Numbered from the stretch's first letter, positions 23,001 through 35,706 are shown. The stretch is DNA of 64,000 nt from Turbatrix aceti (GCA_963969345.1 OZ017770.1:3481246-3545245), one strand, 5' to 3'. A program made the numbers and translations. Notes: generated from the letters alone by a model not told the origin.

Positions 23001-25352
23001 CATGAAATAAAAAAAATGTACACATACATGCACATGGTCGGCTTAAGCTGATTGCATAACAAGTCCGAAAAAAAAGTGTAAAGCTGCAAAAAACCTGTTC
23101 TAAGCGTCGAAGAATTAAGTGAGCAGTACTGCGGGGGATAAGAACGAACACGTCGATGGTGTCCGTATCGGTCGGTGCCTTACAGAACAACAGTTTTTCG
23201 TTAACTGTTCAGCTGTTAACAAAAAAAAAACAAACAGGAAAAATATTTAGAAAAAAAAACAGGCACAATAACGGGCTAATTTTATCCCCCTATCCTCCTA
23301 CGTTGGCCCGTTTAATTGTATTACAATCCCTGGTTCTCTGTCCCCTCCGTGGAATTAATATTCGCCCAACAATAATAATTAAAAAAAGCTCATACAATAA
23401 TTTATATTTAAAAAAAATAAATTTTAAACCATTGCAAATATAATGTTTGCGATTTCCACCAAGGTCGAAGAATATCTTCTTACACCCCAAAGAAACAAAC
23501 CGCCATCACCGGAAAAGCGCAGACGCAATTTCAAAAGACAAGAGTGGTTGTAAAGCACACTAAGTTCAAACAAAGAATAGTTGAAGAAACCCAACCGTGT
23601 TTCAGATACAGAGCAAAGTATAAAAGTATGGCTTTTTGGATGTCATCATGTGCAAACCGTAAGGTATACTACCAGTGTTCCGCTGACTCCGACTCAGAGT
23701 CGACTCTTTGACTCTGACTCTGACTCTGAGAGTCGAGAGTCAGAGTCAGAGTCGAGAGTCGATTTTTACAAAATGACCTTTTGACTCTTTGGAGTCGACT
23801 CTTTGATGAAAATTTTTTGTAAAAAATACACTTTTATAGCCATTTTTGGTGCTAAATTTTTGATTTTGTAAAGTAAAAACTCGTTAAAGATGAAAGCACG
23901 CAGTTTTAGGCGTTTATTGATACATTTTCTATGAACCTATTTGAACTCGGAGTCAAAGAGTCAATTCTGGGAGTCGGAGTCGAAAGAGTCGACTCTTTCG
24001 ACTCCCGACTCTCGACTCTGAGTCAGAGTCGAGAGTCGAGAGTCGATTTTGGCCAGAGCGGAACACTGTATACTACACGAAGGCCGACAGAGAACAGACA
24101 TGAGGAAACAGCGATTGCCGAACCCCTTGTGGTGTCACGAAGCAATGAATTACCACCTTTCGATACTTCTATACACAATGTCAAAAAATTCAGAGAAAGG
24201 GCGCCAACTGGATGTGAGAGATGTGGTGTGTCAGTGAGAAGTGTGCCACTATCTCCTCCTTTTCTTTTATTATTTTTTTTGCATTCTCACCTGTTGGTTC
24301 AGAGGTCGTAGACAGGAAGAAGAAGAAACGATGCCCCCTAACAATGAGTTAAAATCACTATTCAAAAAAAAATAAGATGAAAAAAATTTATGTGAACAGC
24401 TTGGAACGCACCAGAATCAATTATCGAAATATCACTAAAAAACAAATTTTAGACCATCACCAATTTTCAAGAAAAATCTGGTTTGCGATCTCTTCTCTCA
24501 AAATAAAGCGTGATGACGTGATTTCAAAAACGCTGGAGAGTTTTCAAGTTTTTAGCAAAAAAACACGACTGCAAGGACACGGCTACTTAACCGGCGTTGC
24601 AACAGACAGTCTACCTAATGCTTTTTGTATCACATTGGCGGATGCAAATAAATCGTATTTATGCGCACACATTTTTCGAATGAAAAGAGGGGGTGCCTAT
24701 TGTCAGTGACAATTGACCAAAAAGGTAGGTGACAGTCCGCTGAACCATCTCGCTCTCGATAACGAGCTGACACCTAGGCGTCCGTTGTTCGCAGTATAAA
24801 CAAGAAGCAAAAAAGCATTTGGTTTCGGCATTCGACCAATGCAAAAGCTGGTACTCCGTGAAATGTTTTGTATTTGCGCTCTGTCACTGACCATTTCGTA
24901 CACAAAACAAGACGTTTCGCGATCATTCAAAATGAAAAATATCGGGACTACAAAAACGTTGTCTTATTCCATTCGATGACGACTTTTCATTCGCATTTTG
25001 CCCATTTTGGGAAAATTATTCATATAACCCACGCGCCTTCCACAAACCAGCGAAGGATAGCACCGTGAGACAAAATTGTATCATGTGTTTCATTTTTTAC
25101 ATTTGAAATAAAAAAGCCCCGTTACAACAACCCTTGAACCAATTTAAAAAAGCATGCTTACGTCGTGAAAGATAGAACGTTGGATATGAACATTTTGACT
25201 AGACAACATCCATCGTCATCAACCTCCATTGATCCCCTTCGAGACCGAGAATGCTGATGATGACTGTTAATGTTTGACGAAGAAGTTGTTGGGACCGGAA
25301 CAACCGTGGACGAAGACATCGGCCTGGGCTGATGACGAATGGTTACCGACAT
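20035..25352 (-). CDS. MOB-family kinase activator (MOB2-like) with Ser-rich N-terminus
   Basis: Exons 25162-25352, 20679-20996, 20495-20619 and 20035-20441 join in phase to 346 residues. The core has the MOB signatures DHNEWLATHVLALFDNINALCG, ELCTPVTCNVMS and, after FIDERGKRHNYSAMQYMD, FPTKFG, then HIYTKHWDHLSALN and FALLDSKELAVL. The zinc-site cysteines (CTPVTC) and the His pair around HCCGHIYTKH are present. MOB proteins bind and activate NDR/LATS kinases in Hippo and polarity pathways; FIDERGKR resembles MOB2. The frame upstream of 20974 begins with GTG and runs open to an acceptor at 20997, so a 5' exon is required. The only phase-2 donor after an ATG ORF I found is at 25161, which gives a Ser/His-rich N-terminus and a 4,165-base intron. 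That first exon is inferred. The C-terminal 50 residues after YVNEPPAKRIG are an extension beyond the domain. Confidence 0.8.
20997..25161 (-). other. Large first intron of the MOB gene
   Basis: The intron is nearly 100 times longer than most introns in this window. It holds the 396-bp hAT element at 23,673 and short open frames, none with coding evidence. Regulatory elements or alternative first exons could lie here; I could not identify any. Confidence 0.6.
23673..24068. mobile_element. Non-autonomous hAT element (396 bp) with GAGTC arrays
   Basis: The ends are identical 12-bp inverted repeats, CAGTGTTCCGCT and its complement. The element is flanked by perfect 8-bp duplications TATACTAC at 23665-23672 and 24069-24076. 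CAGTG-type ends and 8-bp target duplications are hAT hallmarks. Both subterminal regions are packed with direct and inverted GAGTC/GACTC motifs, around 23,690-23,765 and 23,950-24,045. No transposase is encoded. It lies within the MOB gene's first intron. Confidence 0.9.
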
Positions 25353-25658
25353 AGCGGTCGGCTTCTTTGCACGCTTCCTTCTGAGCCTCAGATATGTACA
25401 GCACGCGAATTACAATAAACTAGAAGATGAAACAAGTACTGGTGAGTCATACAAATCAAAGTCATAGGGGTGATTGATTCAAACAAACGCCAAGGGAAAA
25501 AGAATTCAAATAAAAAAAAACCGCGCAGTAAGTTGTTGGCTGTGTACCGCGGTGGGTGGTAGCAAGCACGCCGTACGTCATACAGATGTTCGTCGGATTT
25601 AAAGAAGGCGAGATGGAAGGGGGTTGTGACTCAATTGTCCACCCATATCATCTCCCCT

Positions 25659-25913
25659 GATGGGCCCGACGACTGACCTTGTGGATACCACAAGGAAAAC
25701 GACCCGTGGGACACCCTTCCTTACGATGGGCCGATTCGCTCAACTCGGTGTTCAACAAGACGAAAAACAGACCACAACGACGAGGGGAAGAAGAAATCGC
25801 GACCAAAACGAATCGAGACATTTACGCCTACGTGGACGTCATTTGTGCCTCCTAACATCTGGTCTAATGATAACTAACCACTGAGTAATGGTGAAATAAT
25901 AATAATAATAATA
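25659..25913 (+). mobile_element. 5'-truncated RTE-type retrotransposon fragment
   Basis: This is the 3' end of the same family found at 59,667-61,386. From ATGGGCCCGACG through the last coding codons to the GTGAAATAATAAT tail it is identical to the other copy at every base I compared (about 230). It ends in an AAT repeat and is flanked by the duplication ATCATCTCCCCT at 25647-25658 and 25914-25925, as expected for target-primed insertion. It lies about 300 bases 5' of the MOB start codon. It cannot encode a working protein. Confidence 0.93.
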
Positions 25914-25925
25914 ATCATCTCCCCT

Positions 25926-28900
25926 CCTCTCCACGCAATATACTTACTCAAATTTTCTGTAAATAGCAGCGAACTATTGCAAAAATCTTCCTTCTTCGTG
26001 CGCTCTACTATCTACTTTTCGCATTTCCCGCGCATCTTTTCGGTCGTGACGACGTTTTGTCGAAAATTTGCTAGTGGCAGAGTGGTGGTGAAAAATGGTA
26101 ATCGTCCGTAAGGGTCAAACAATTTTCATGCATACACAACACATCAAATGAATTAAATAAAAATTATGAAATCAATGGTAGCAAACAATGAACCGACCGT
26201 TCTGGGTACTCCGAAAGGGACAATAGCCTTTATTTATTGTAGTCATAAAATGCAAAAGAAGAGAGCCAAAGGGTCACCTCTTTGTCACATTAGTGATTTC
26301 GTCGGCATTGAATGCTGTACAAACAAGACGAAGGCTATGAGAGACTGACCTTTATGTGTGTTAACCAGGGAGATAATCGCCAAAAATTTAAATTCATGTA
26401 AAAGAACGGCATTTACAGAAGGAAACTGTAGACACGCGAGTCGCGCGCGCTGGCGCGCGTCTTGCTCTTTAGAACGAAACGAGGAGGAACTAACCCAAGG
26501 ACGATCGCTCGAATCAGAGGCCTGCGCAAGCAGCTCATACGATGACAATGAAAAGCGGTAGCCCCCCCAAAAACGACGAGTATGACGATGATGGTGTCTT
26601 GCAGAAAAAAATCATAAAAAATCGCAGAAAAGTGTGTATGCAATACATATACGAAGAATAGGCTTCGATTGCAAAAGAATCGAAGTGCATTTGTTGTCAT
26701 TGCGCTTGCCGCCATCATCATCGTCGTCGTGGCCTTCATACGCAATGCCCCCATTCAGGCAGTGTTTTTGAAAACTCAAAAATTGATCATTTGATGTCAA
26801 GCAAGCGACAGGGAAAAATTCGTCTTCCCCTTCGTTTTCAATTTTTTTTATCCATGTAAAAACGAGTTAAACGCCCAGCTGCGCAAGACAAATGACACAT
26901 AATCGAAGGGGACAGGGGGCAGAGGGGAGAAACAAATTGAATGTTCGTTTTACCCTGTGGACCCCCTCTCTTGCATCTCAGAATCCCGCGATAGAAATGT
27001 TGCGCGCATCATCATCAACATCATCGCTACCACCGCCGCCGCTGCTACTGTTCGGTTGGTTCCTAATGAGAATGAGAAGCCAAATGACACGCAAACTGTC
27101 AACTCAAAACACAGTCCCCAAAAATACATATCGTTCGTTATTCCCATCGACTGTCAGGAAAATAAAGAGTCTTTACTATATTCTCCCCTCTTTCCTTTTT
27201 CTACATTCTCATTCTCTCCAGTTTTTGACATGAATGGTTCGATGATGGAAACTTCTTTTCTCCCCCCCCCTTTTTCTCCCTTATTCAAAAATTGACTTGA
27301 CTGTCAGTTAAACGTAATGAAACGCAATCTGGTTAAATCGCATGCTCCGTAACGAAATATCTATTCAGTTATTACTCAAAAGTCAAAGATCTTGTCTGGA
27401 AATCTGCTCTCCATTCTACCGTTAAACATTATTCCATTTTTCTAGCAGAATTGGCTTGCAGAAATCTACCATTCATTTTTCTCTTTTTTTCCTCCTCCTT
27501 TCAAGTGATTTAAGCCAGAATTTTTAAAAAGTTGGTATTGCACTGTCGCTAAATACAGCCGCTTTCATCTATTCCCTGCAGCGCTAGGGTCAACGATTTT
27601 GGGGTGTTGTTGTCGTTGCTGCAAGTCAGGACGACCACCATCATTATCAAGCTGCGATTTTACACTTCTATTCAAGTCCTTTTCATCTACATTATCGTTT
27701 TCTCCAGCTAAACTGCACTGTATGCTGTAGTTTAACGAAAAAAAGCGCGTGCAGAGGCCGAAAAAGAATAGGAACAAAGCCCCAGGGGACTTGGACTACT
27801 GGGAATCGAGCTGCCACCTGTGGAAGAAGGAACTATTTTTTTGCATTCTAGGAACAATAACCAGTGCCCTGGTAAAGCAGTGATGCTCCTTGGTGGCCTT
27901 AGAACTGAACTATAAATGACAAGAAAAAGAAAATTAAAAATAAGGGTAATTGCTGCCAAAAATACAAAAGATTAGAAAATTAGAAATTATGCTCGCCTGA
28001 GTTAACAAGTCCACGGTTTTGACACAAAATGCCTTCATCCACACACAATAGATGGTCAGTCTAAATGTGGAACGGATGCGACAAAATAGAACGGACGTGT
28101 AATCACCTTGACAGAGAAATTCACGGTACTCGTAAAACTCAAAAATGCTGTTGTATACTATTTTACTATGGAAAGGGGATTTCTTAGCCACTTAACCCCC
28201 CCCCCCATCCTAACTTCTGCACAACCTATTGAAAAAGTTGTGTCTTTACTTTTTTGCCCCACCGACAAAATACGACAATAAGCTTGTCGTTGACTTGTTT
28301 CTCCGGGAAAGAACTAAGGCTAAGTAAGCAGAAGGAGGACGGCTTCGAAGAAAATAAGGAGACTGACGACTATTCGATATCGCAAACCAACATTGCCTGT
28401 TATTATAACACGCTCTAAAACTAACCAAACAGTGATCAGGTAACAACATACGGGGACAAAATATACAAGAGAAATAACACGTTGTTTTATGAGAAAAGAG
28501 GCGAGAGAAGGAGGGGGAACAGGAAGACATATTCTCGGTCCAGTCGATCGCCGCCTCTGATAGTGTATCATCTGTGAAAACAATAAGACAAGACTATCAT
28601 GCGCTGATCATGATCAGCACACATACGTCGATAACGAAAGACGTCAAAAAAATGTCAGGAAAGATGGAGAAAAACAAACCGAACCCCCCAAAAAATTGAA
28701 AATGTTGCACTCCAAAAATAGCTATGGCGTTGCCATAGATTTGAAACAAATTTCAAAGCAAGTAGTTAAAACTTTTAAAAGTAACAGGCATTTTAGTGCT
28801 TAGAGCAAAAAAAACAGGAAAAGCAATTTTTTATGGCACTCTCGTTTGTAAGGTTATTTCGTAATTGATGAAAAAATAAACCAACCCTATTAGCCATTCC

Positions 28901-31566
28901 ATCATCCCAGTGATAGAACAGGAAGTCAGTTGAATATGAATTGTGATATTGCAGATGAGAAAAAGATGTGTTATTCGTCGAACAAGCCAACGAACTGCCA
29001 AGTTGTGAAGAGCACAGAAAACGACGACGATCAAATAATTGAGTGAAGAAAAAGAAGAACGCCGTGCTACATCCGTCGTTGGAGTGACAACTTTCATCAC
29101 ATCTCGGGATATCCACAGGCGGCCATATTCCAACTCGATAAGCACAAACACACTTCTCTGAAACAACGGTACTTTGTATTTGATTGCCTGATGTGTCTAA
29201 AAGCTCGGAAATAAAGCCAATTCGGGGAGTAGTCAAAAGCAAGAAAAAAACATTACACGCCAAATGGTTGTAAGGAGACTTTGTAAAAAAATGACAAAAG
29301 CCAGGCAATAAAATTTTTGACATAAAAAAATCTCGTGACAATGCTTCGTGGGTAGAGGCAACATTTCTGACTTTGTAGTGCCATGAATAAGACACACGAT
29401 GCCAATATAAGCTACGTGCTTCTGAATTCTATGACATAATGGCAGTCATCGTATAAAAAGCAAGCCACGATGAAAGAAGAAGGCCACAAGGAGAAGAAAA
29501 GCCAAAAACCCGAGGTACACAAGACATAACGGGAGACAACATACTACTGCTATTCTGAAAGCGAGCACGCAGGCAGGCAGCATTGCAAGCGAAAAATGCC
29601 GACGCAAACGCTGCCAAAGAAAGCAGCTTAGCTTGCCTGGCCTGCTGTCAACGCGCAAAATTATGTAGCAATAGACAGCAGCGCAAAACTTTGTTACTTT
29701 ACGCTGTGTGACATGGACAAATTATTCACCAGGCAAACTCGGAAAATCTTCAATAAGTAAAATTGTTTTCTGGCAAAAATGTAAAAAAATATATACGTCG
29801 CGAAATCGCTGTCAGAGTATTCTTTTCGTTTGAACGCAATAACAAACCAACCTGCTCGCTCGCGGCAGCGTTAGGAGGAGTATATCGATTTTAAACAAGA
29901 ACTTGGGTCTCTTTCCAGGTGGTTTAAAGCGGATACTCTTTCATTTTTAACGCAATAATTGCTGTAATAACGGAGACCTGTATTATTAACGCATGCGGGC
30001 GACAGACTATGCTACATCCAGCTAAACAATCTGCCAGCGCTGCCCTATTCGAAGAATCTGCAAAAAGGCAGAACCGCCTGAATAAATAAACAAGGCATTT
30101 TTGTCAAATACACGCAAAAAGTGAATGAGATTTAGTTAGTCAGTGTGCATGGCATAAAACCGAGCTCCCATGCGAAAACAAACATGTCGGATAATAGGGT
30201 TTATGCAGCAGCAAAGTCGTCTGCACGGGTCACGGATTTAATGAACGATCACTGACACCGTGACTGACCATGTGCAGGGAGAAAGAACAATGCGTTTTTC
30301 GCGTAGGAGCTTGGTGTGTTGTGTATGTATGCTTAACGATCAATCTGATCGTTCCATTTGTATACGCATCGCCGACGATGGCGGCAGCGGCTGTTGTCTG
30401 ACTCGGATGATTCTCGCGCACAGTCAGCGCTTCCCGACAGCTTTAGTCACTGTTTTTCTCACCACCAAAAAAAACAAGCCAAAGCAGCTTTGCCAACAAG
30501 CGTCCAAAAATTATTTGGAAAAATAAATAACCAGCAACAAGGGCCAGAAGTCAACTTTGATATTACTCACCACTAATGGCCCTGCCGTTATAGTATGTAA
30601 GTCGAAAACGGACTATGCCGTCGTCAATGCGAGTGACATGCAAAAAAGTTTTTCCCCTTATTTTATAGGTTATTGAAAAAATATAAAAAATATATAGGAC
30701 AGATAGCCCGCGCTCAAGTACCCCGATTTATGAGTGGCAATATATCTCTTATTTTTCTCCATTAACGACTTCATGTCATCGATTAATCGCTGTCAACCAG
30801 TGTTATCCAGAGAGGAATATGGCTTGTCTACCCCAAAGGTTGGAAAAACTTATCGATGAATGAAAGACAAGAAAATAAATCTTTTATTGTCAGCAAGTCT
30901 GTCAAGCTTTAAAGTTAACGCTTCTGACTGTTGCATTACGAAAAATATGTCAGGGTGTGTATTTTCTCGGAAGCGTTCCTCACAACATCCATGGTGTTCC
31001 TTTTTTTCTTCGAAGTCAAGAGAAAATGCGAATGGCAAGGAATTAACATTTGGCATTCCGGAAAAAAATGATAAATAGTTTGTTGGAACGAAAAGTCAGA
31101 AAAAAACATGCTTTTGACTACTTTTCACTCTGACTGCTTCACAAACAATAGAGCATGCCTGCCGGGGAAATGATCACAATTTCTTTTTCAAAAAATCAAA
31201 AAGAGTCGATTTGTCTGGTTTCAAATTGACCCCTTTTTAATATTTATTTTGCCTCCAGAACTGCAAAGTGTTCCACGCAGTGTTATTGTCTACGATGAAG
31301 GAGAGGGGATGAAACAATGCATTCATCAGCACAACTTGGCTAGTTTTTCCGTCAGAAAAAAGCTGCTATGACGTTTACCTTTATCCTTAACCCCGAGCTA
31401 ACCCCAACACGCACTCTTTTGATGGAAAAAAAAACTAGTTGACGAGAAAAAGCCAACATGATGCAAAGGTAGGAGGGAATGTATTCTTGTCTATTTTCAA
31501 CGATGCTAATATAAATATAAATATAACTCGAGCTTGTACTCACGTCACCATCACAAGTTGTGAATC
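25926..31566. other. 5.6-kb stretch without supported genes
   Basis: The region runs from the RTE fragment to the DOMON gene. Many short open frames exist on both strands, but none shows splice phase agreement, a domain or family similarity. It is rich in homopolymer runs, including poly-C near 28,195 and 27,263. Regulatory sequence for the MOB or DOMON gene is possible. Confidence 0.5.
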
Positions 31567-34006
31567 ATGAAGGAAGTAACTTGGTTCGCGGGAATTGCTC
31601 TCTTTTTATCTGTCTTTTCCCAGGGTATGTTTTTTTTCTCGCGTAAATATACATGATTACGTCCAATTTTAGGCACTTTTGCCCAGAACACCAACTGCAG
31701 TTTCCAGGGCACTGATTACTCTCTGACTTGGTCTGTCAATGTCGACAGAGACGTCCTATTTAATCTTAATTATGCTAATTTTCCGACAAACGGCAATTAT
31801 TGGGTTGCTTTCGGATACAGTCCTAATGTAAGCTCTCGAATTATCTTCTCTTGATCATAATTACTACTTATGAGGATTTTTTTTTAGAATCTTATTGTTG
31901 TCAATACAATCGATGGGATACCAAATGTTCAGACCTCAAATCTTGTTGGGGGACAGGCATTGTATACGATCTACAGCAACATCCTTGCAAATACATCGGC
32001 ATCAATAAATGAAAATACCCTCAATGCTCAATTTTCTATCCCTTTGGATGCGCTTGAGTTGTCTTCAGAACTCGGAACAAATTGCATGACGTGGGAAGTT
32101 AGTCGATATGCCAAAATATGCGGAAAATAGGTGTTCAAAACGTATATTTTTTTTTCAGTTTTTTGCTACACCGACCCAAAATGGCAGTACATATGCAGGA
32201 CAACTTCAAGCAACAACATTCTGTCACATTGAACCAATGTGCAGTGAGCCGAACGATTTGCAAGGCCCTTGGTATGGTTATTATAATGCCAATCAGCGCG
32301 GAAGTCTATTTCCCTATAGCAAATATCTACCAGAAACCACAAATTCCGTTGTTCTGAATACTGAAAAGCGTCAAACAGTGACAAACTCAAATAACTTTGT
32401 TGTCGCAAACCCAAATTTACAATTTTTGCCTACGGGCTTGCAAGAGGTCTACTGGAGTCATGAATTTGGACCGGATGTGTCAGGTTCGGCAAATAGCGGG
32501 TTCCAGGGAGGCTCGAGTGGTTATCAAAGTGACTATACGGGCAGTTCTAATGGATATACTACCGGCAGTGGATACTATTACCCCAGCACAACTACCGCCG
32601 CCCCCTTTGCTTACAACAATGCAAATAGCTACTCCAATGTTAATGGAGCCTATAATAACGGTGATTACAGCACCGGAGGAGGATACAGCACTCCGGCTTA
32701 CGGCAGTCCATCTGGTGTGTACAACGGACAATTTAACCAAAATTTTGATGCCACAACAAACGCTCCCGTGCTGTCCAATGATGCTCAAAATCAGCAAAAC
32801 TGGCAGCAAATTCAAGCCAATCCACCTACCACTTTGCCGCCGAGCATGTATACAAACAATATTTATGGATATGATTACAGAATCAATCAGCAAGGTCCCT
32901 TCACCAACGTAGGAAACAATGCACAATACCAGCCACCGGCTTACACAAAGTATGTGCCACCTGCGGGCTCGCCTTTTGCTGGGAACAGGAAAAGGCAGGT
33001 GGCATCCAAGGCTAAAAAGCACCTGAGAAACAGACGTAGTTCCACCTTCCGAAAAAGGCGCCAATCTGCGGTTGGGGCAAATACCAACAATCAGGGCCCA
33101 ACCATTTACACCGGTATTTGGGCAAATACTGCATACGCCGAGCAGGCCAATGAGTTCAATCGCAACAGTCCGGCAAACGTTTTTTATAGTCCTCCGCCAG
33201 TTGGTGGCACACCGACCTTTAGTGCCGTGACCTACAACAGCAACGTTAACTTGGGCTCAGCGGGTTCGTCTGCCTACGCGAGGCCTTATTACTCATCAGC
33301 TACAACCTCCTCTAATGGCTTTGGCGTGAGTGACCCCACCACAAACTACTTCAACGACGGCGGCGGGTCTTACACTTCAAATGGCCAATTTCCAAATGGC
33401 ATCCATTCTTGGTCTGAGTACGTGCAAACTGATCCGCAAAGTGCCATTTATTATCCCTTCCGGACGTCTTTTGGATATCCAGCTCAGCCGGGCGCAGCAG
33501 GCTCTCAAGCGCAATTTGATCAGTCATCTGGAGGATTTTCGTCTCCCTCCTCATCCGTGTCATCCTACCAGTCCTACAGTACCAATGCAAACGATCAATC
33601 GCTGCAAGGAGTTTACCAACAAAACCAAGCGGCCCAATCAGCTTATCAAGGTTGATTCTTTCTTGGTAGCTAACATTTTTATATCCCATAAAAAACTGAA
33701 AAAATTGCAGACCCAGGATGTACCGGAAGTGATCCTTATTGGTGTACAGATTACACAAATAATTTTATGCTGTGGCAAAATGTGTTTGATAGAAATAACG
33801 GAAATAACCAGGGTCAACAAGCATCAGCACCGTCAACGGTAAACCCCACTTTTTTTAACTCTTCGATAGTGAAGAATTTTATCAGTGTTTTTCATTTTTA
33901 GTCTGCTTGTTCTGCTTTGATTGACTCTCTACAAAACAGCTATCATCGCTGTTGTCAAAACGTACAGCGCGTGGGTTGTACCAGTAATCAGACTTCCGGA
34001 AAATAA
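31567..34006 (+). CDS. Secreted DOMON-domain protein with long Ser/Tyr/Gly/Asn-rich region and basic cleavage sites
   Basis: Exons 31567-31624, 31673-31827, 31888-32097, 32159-33650, 33711-33838 and 33902-34006 join in phase to 715 residues. The signal peptide is MKEVTWFAGIALFLSVFSQG. A DOMON domain (about residues 24-160) contains NCSFQGTDYSLTWSV and NYWVAFGYSPN. DOMON folds bind heme or sugars and occur in extracellular redox proteins; the ligand is unknown here. Next comes a 450-residue low-complexity region rich in Ser, Gly, Tyr, Asn and Gln, interrupted near residue 430 by a basic stretch with several furin-like sites (GNRKRQ, LRNRRSS, FRKRRQS). The last two exons carry six cysteines, including CTGSDPYWC and HRCCQNVQRVGC, suggesting a small disulphide module. 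A cuticle or other matrix role is inference. Confidence 0.8.
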
Positions 34007-34128
34007 CTGCAACTTCTCTTTTTTTTCTGTCACTGTACATTATCTTCATTATTTGAGCAAAAAAAATGAAAGTAAAAAAAATTTGAAAACAAACTGCCGA
34101 GAACATATACACACTCTTTCTTAATTTG

Positions 34129-35675
34129 CTATTTAGAGTTGGTGTTGTAGGCATCGGGGAGTTGAAATTGAGGGAGAATTTTGTCAAGTTCCTGCAAAAA
34201 ACGGAAAACATGAGACAGGTGGATGTTTACTTCCTTGCTTACCGTCATCGCGCGTCGCACATGCATTTGAATCCAACACGGCGTAGAAGTCACATCTTTT
34301 GTGTACTCAGAACCAAAGCCTTTTGCAAAAGACATTTGAATGGAGCACATTCTTTGAAGCATTCTGATGTCATGAAAAATACTGACATTTTGGCACAACT
34401 AAAAAAACGTCGCGTCGTTAAAATGTCATTCATCTTTTTTTTGCAGCCCCAAAATGAGAAAAAAAATCGTAGCTTGTAGTACTTACCATCGAAAAATGGT
34501 CAAAGTAAAAAATATAGCGTGTTGAATTTGGAAGAAGCTTGACGACCGTATCGAATGACAGATTTTCAAAGTCGTTGGCATTGGCAGACTGCACAAAAAA
34601 TGAATTTTTCGTGCCATTGGTAACCGAAATAAATTTATCGGTGAGCTCGAATTGAACACCTTTTCCGATGCTTTTTCGAACTTTTTCCACCGTTGAATTG
34701 CGACTTGCATTAGGAAGGGCACCGAGGGAGAGACGACTGTTATCCACAGACGGATCCGTAAATCCGTCAATCGTAACAATTGGTGTAGTAGCCTTGAAGG
34801 AATCGCCAACTTGTGAATTGAGCTCGAAATACATAATGGTAGACCAGATTTTAGATTCATCAATTTTAGGGGGAAACTGCACAGCGTATGGAAATTCGGT
34901 TGATTGCTTACGGTCAATTCTATCCTTGCTCGGAGACATGGTAAATAATCTTGCCGGCGATGAACTGACCGTATACGTAGAATAGGGCGAACACTGTTGG
35001 GAAGAATATGGCGAACCACGGTAAGCTAGAAACAAATAAAACAGTAAAGCGGCAATAAATGAGTGTAAAACAACCTCTTCCCGTAAACGATGTTGCGCGA
35101 TCGGTTGCCAACACCGGAATAGAGCTCTGTGGACAGCATTCCGACTCAGAACCAGACGAACAGGACGACGGAAGTCTGTCAAAGGAAGAATTGCTTTGGA
35201 AAAAACTTGCGTGGTTGCTTGACACCTGATGCTTGATAACTTCGTAATGATAAGGATTGATACAGACCGCTTGCCCTCTGCGATTGTCGTACGGATAGCT
35301 GCATCGATCAATTGATTTTACCTCGTGGTAGTGCTCGACGTCAGGCCAACGAAAAAGTTTGCACGCAAAAACGTGGGGTGGTTTTTTCTGATGATTCACC
35401 TGGAAGTAAAAAATAACTGTAATAAACTATTGAAATATTATAAAAAAAAACACCTGTATGCGTCCATCTTGAGAATTATCAATTGTCACGCACGGACTAT
35501 CAAGTTCCTTGCGTTGTAACGCATTCTCCAATTGAGCAACAGCCAGAGCACGGGTATTTTTAGGTAGCTTTTTGAGAAGTCGTTCAACAACGTTTTTTGA
35601 CCACCGATCATCCTTGTTGCAGACGACAAAATTAAGTAACCGTCGAATATCCGAATCGTTATAGAAGAGAGGCAT
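34129..35675 (-). CDS. SMAD transcription factor (MH1 + MH2) without C-terminal SSxS
   Basis: Exons 35454-35675, 35075-35399, 34487-35025, 34243-34398 and 34129-34191 join in phase to 434 residues. The MH1 domain (about 1-125) has [16 protein letters not shown], matching the DNA-contact hairpin with its Arg, Gln and Lys, and the zinc ligands in SPCVTI, IDRCSYP and [10 protein letters not shown] Ser/Cys-rich linker follows. The MH2 domain (about 230-434) has [24 protein letters not shown]-like IDGFTDP, NRNST-like [17 protein letters not shown], and [18 protein letters not shown] followed by [13 protein letters not shown]. SMADs carry TGF-beta/BMP receptor signals to the nucleus. The DVTSTPCW segment is receptor-regulated (R-SMAD) type, but the protein ends DAYNTNSK with no SSxS phosphorylation motif, and the L3 loop is one residue short. 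It could be a divergent DAF-pathway SMAD. The 5' leader is 31 bases after an acceptor at 35707. Confidence 0.9.
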
Positions 35676-35706
35676 CGTGACCGCGCTATGTCTCGTATAA
35701 TGAACT

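Noticed and set aside
23690..24045. CRISPR-like or satellite array of GAGTC motifs
   Set aside because: Units are 5-8 bases with no spacers, and the whole block is bounded by hAT terminal repeats and target duplications.
25660..25884. A 74-codon ORF as a gene
   Set aside because: It is the C-terminal end of the RTE element in another frame, identical to 59,699-59,926.
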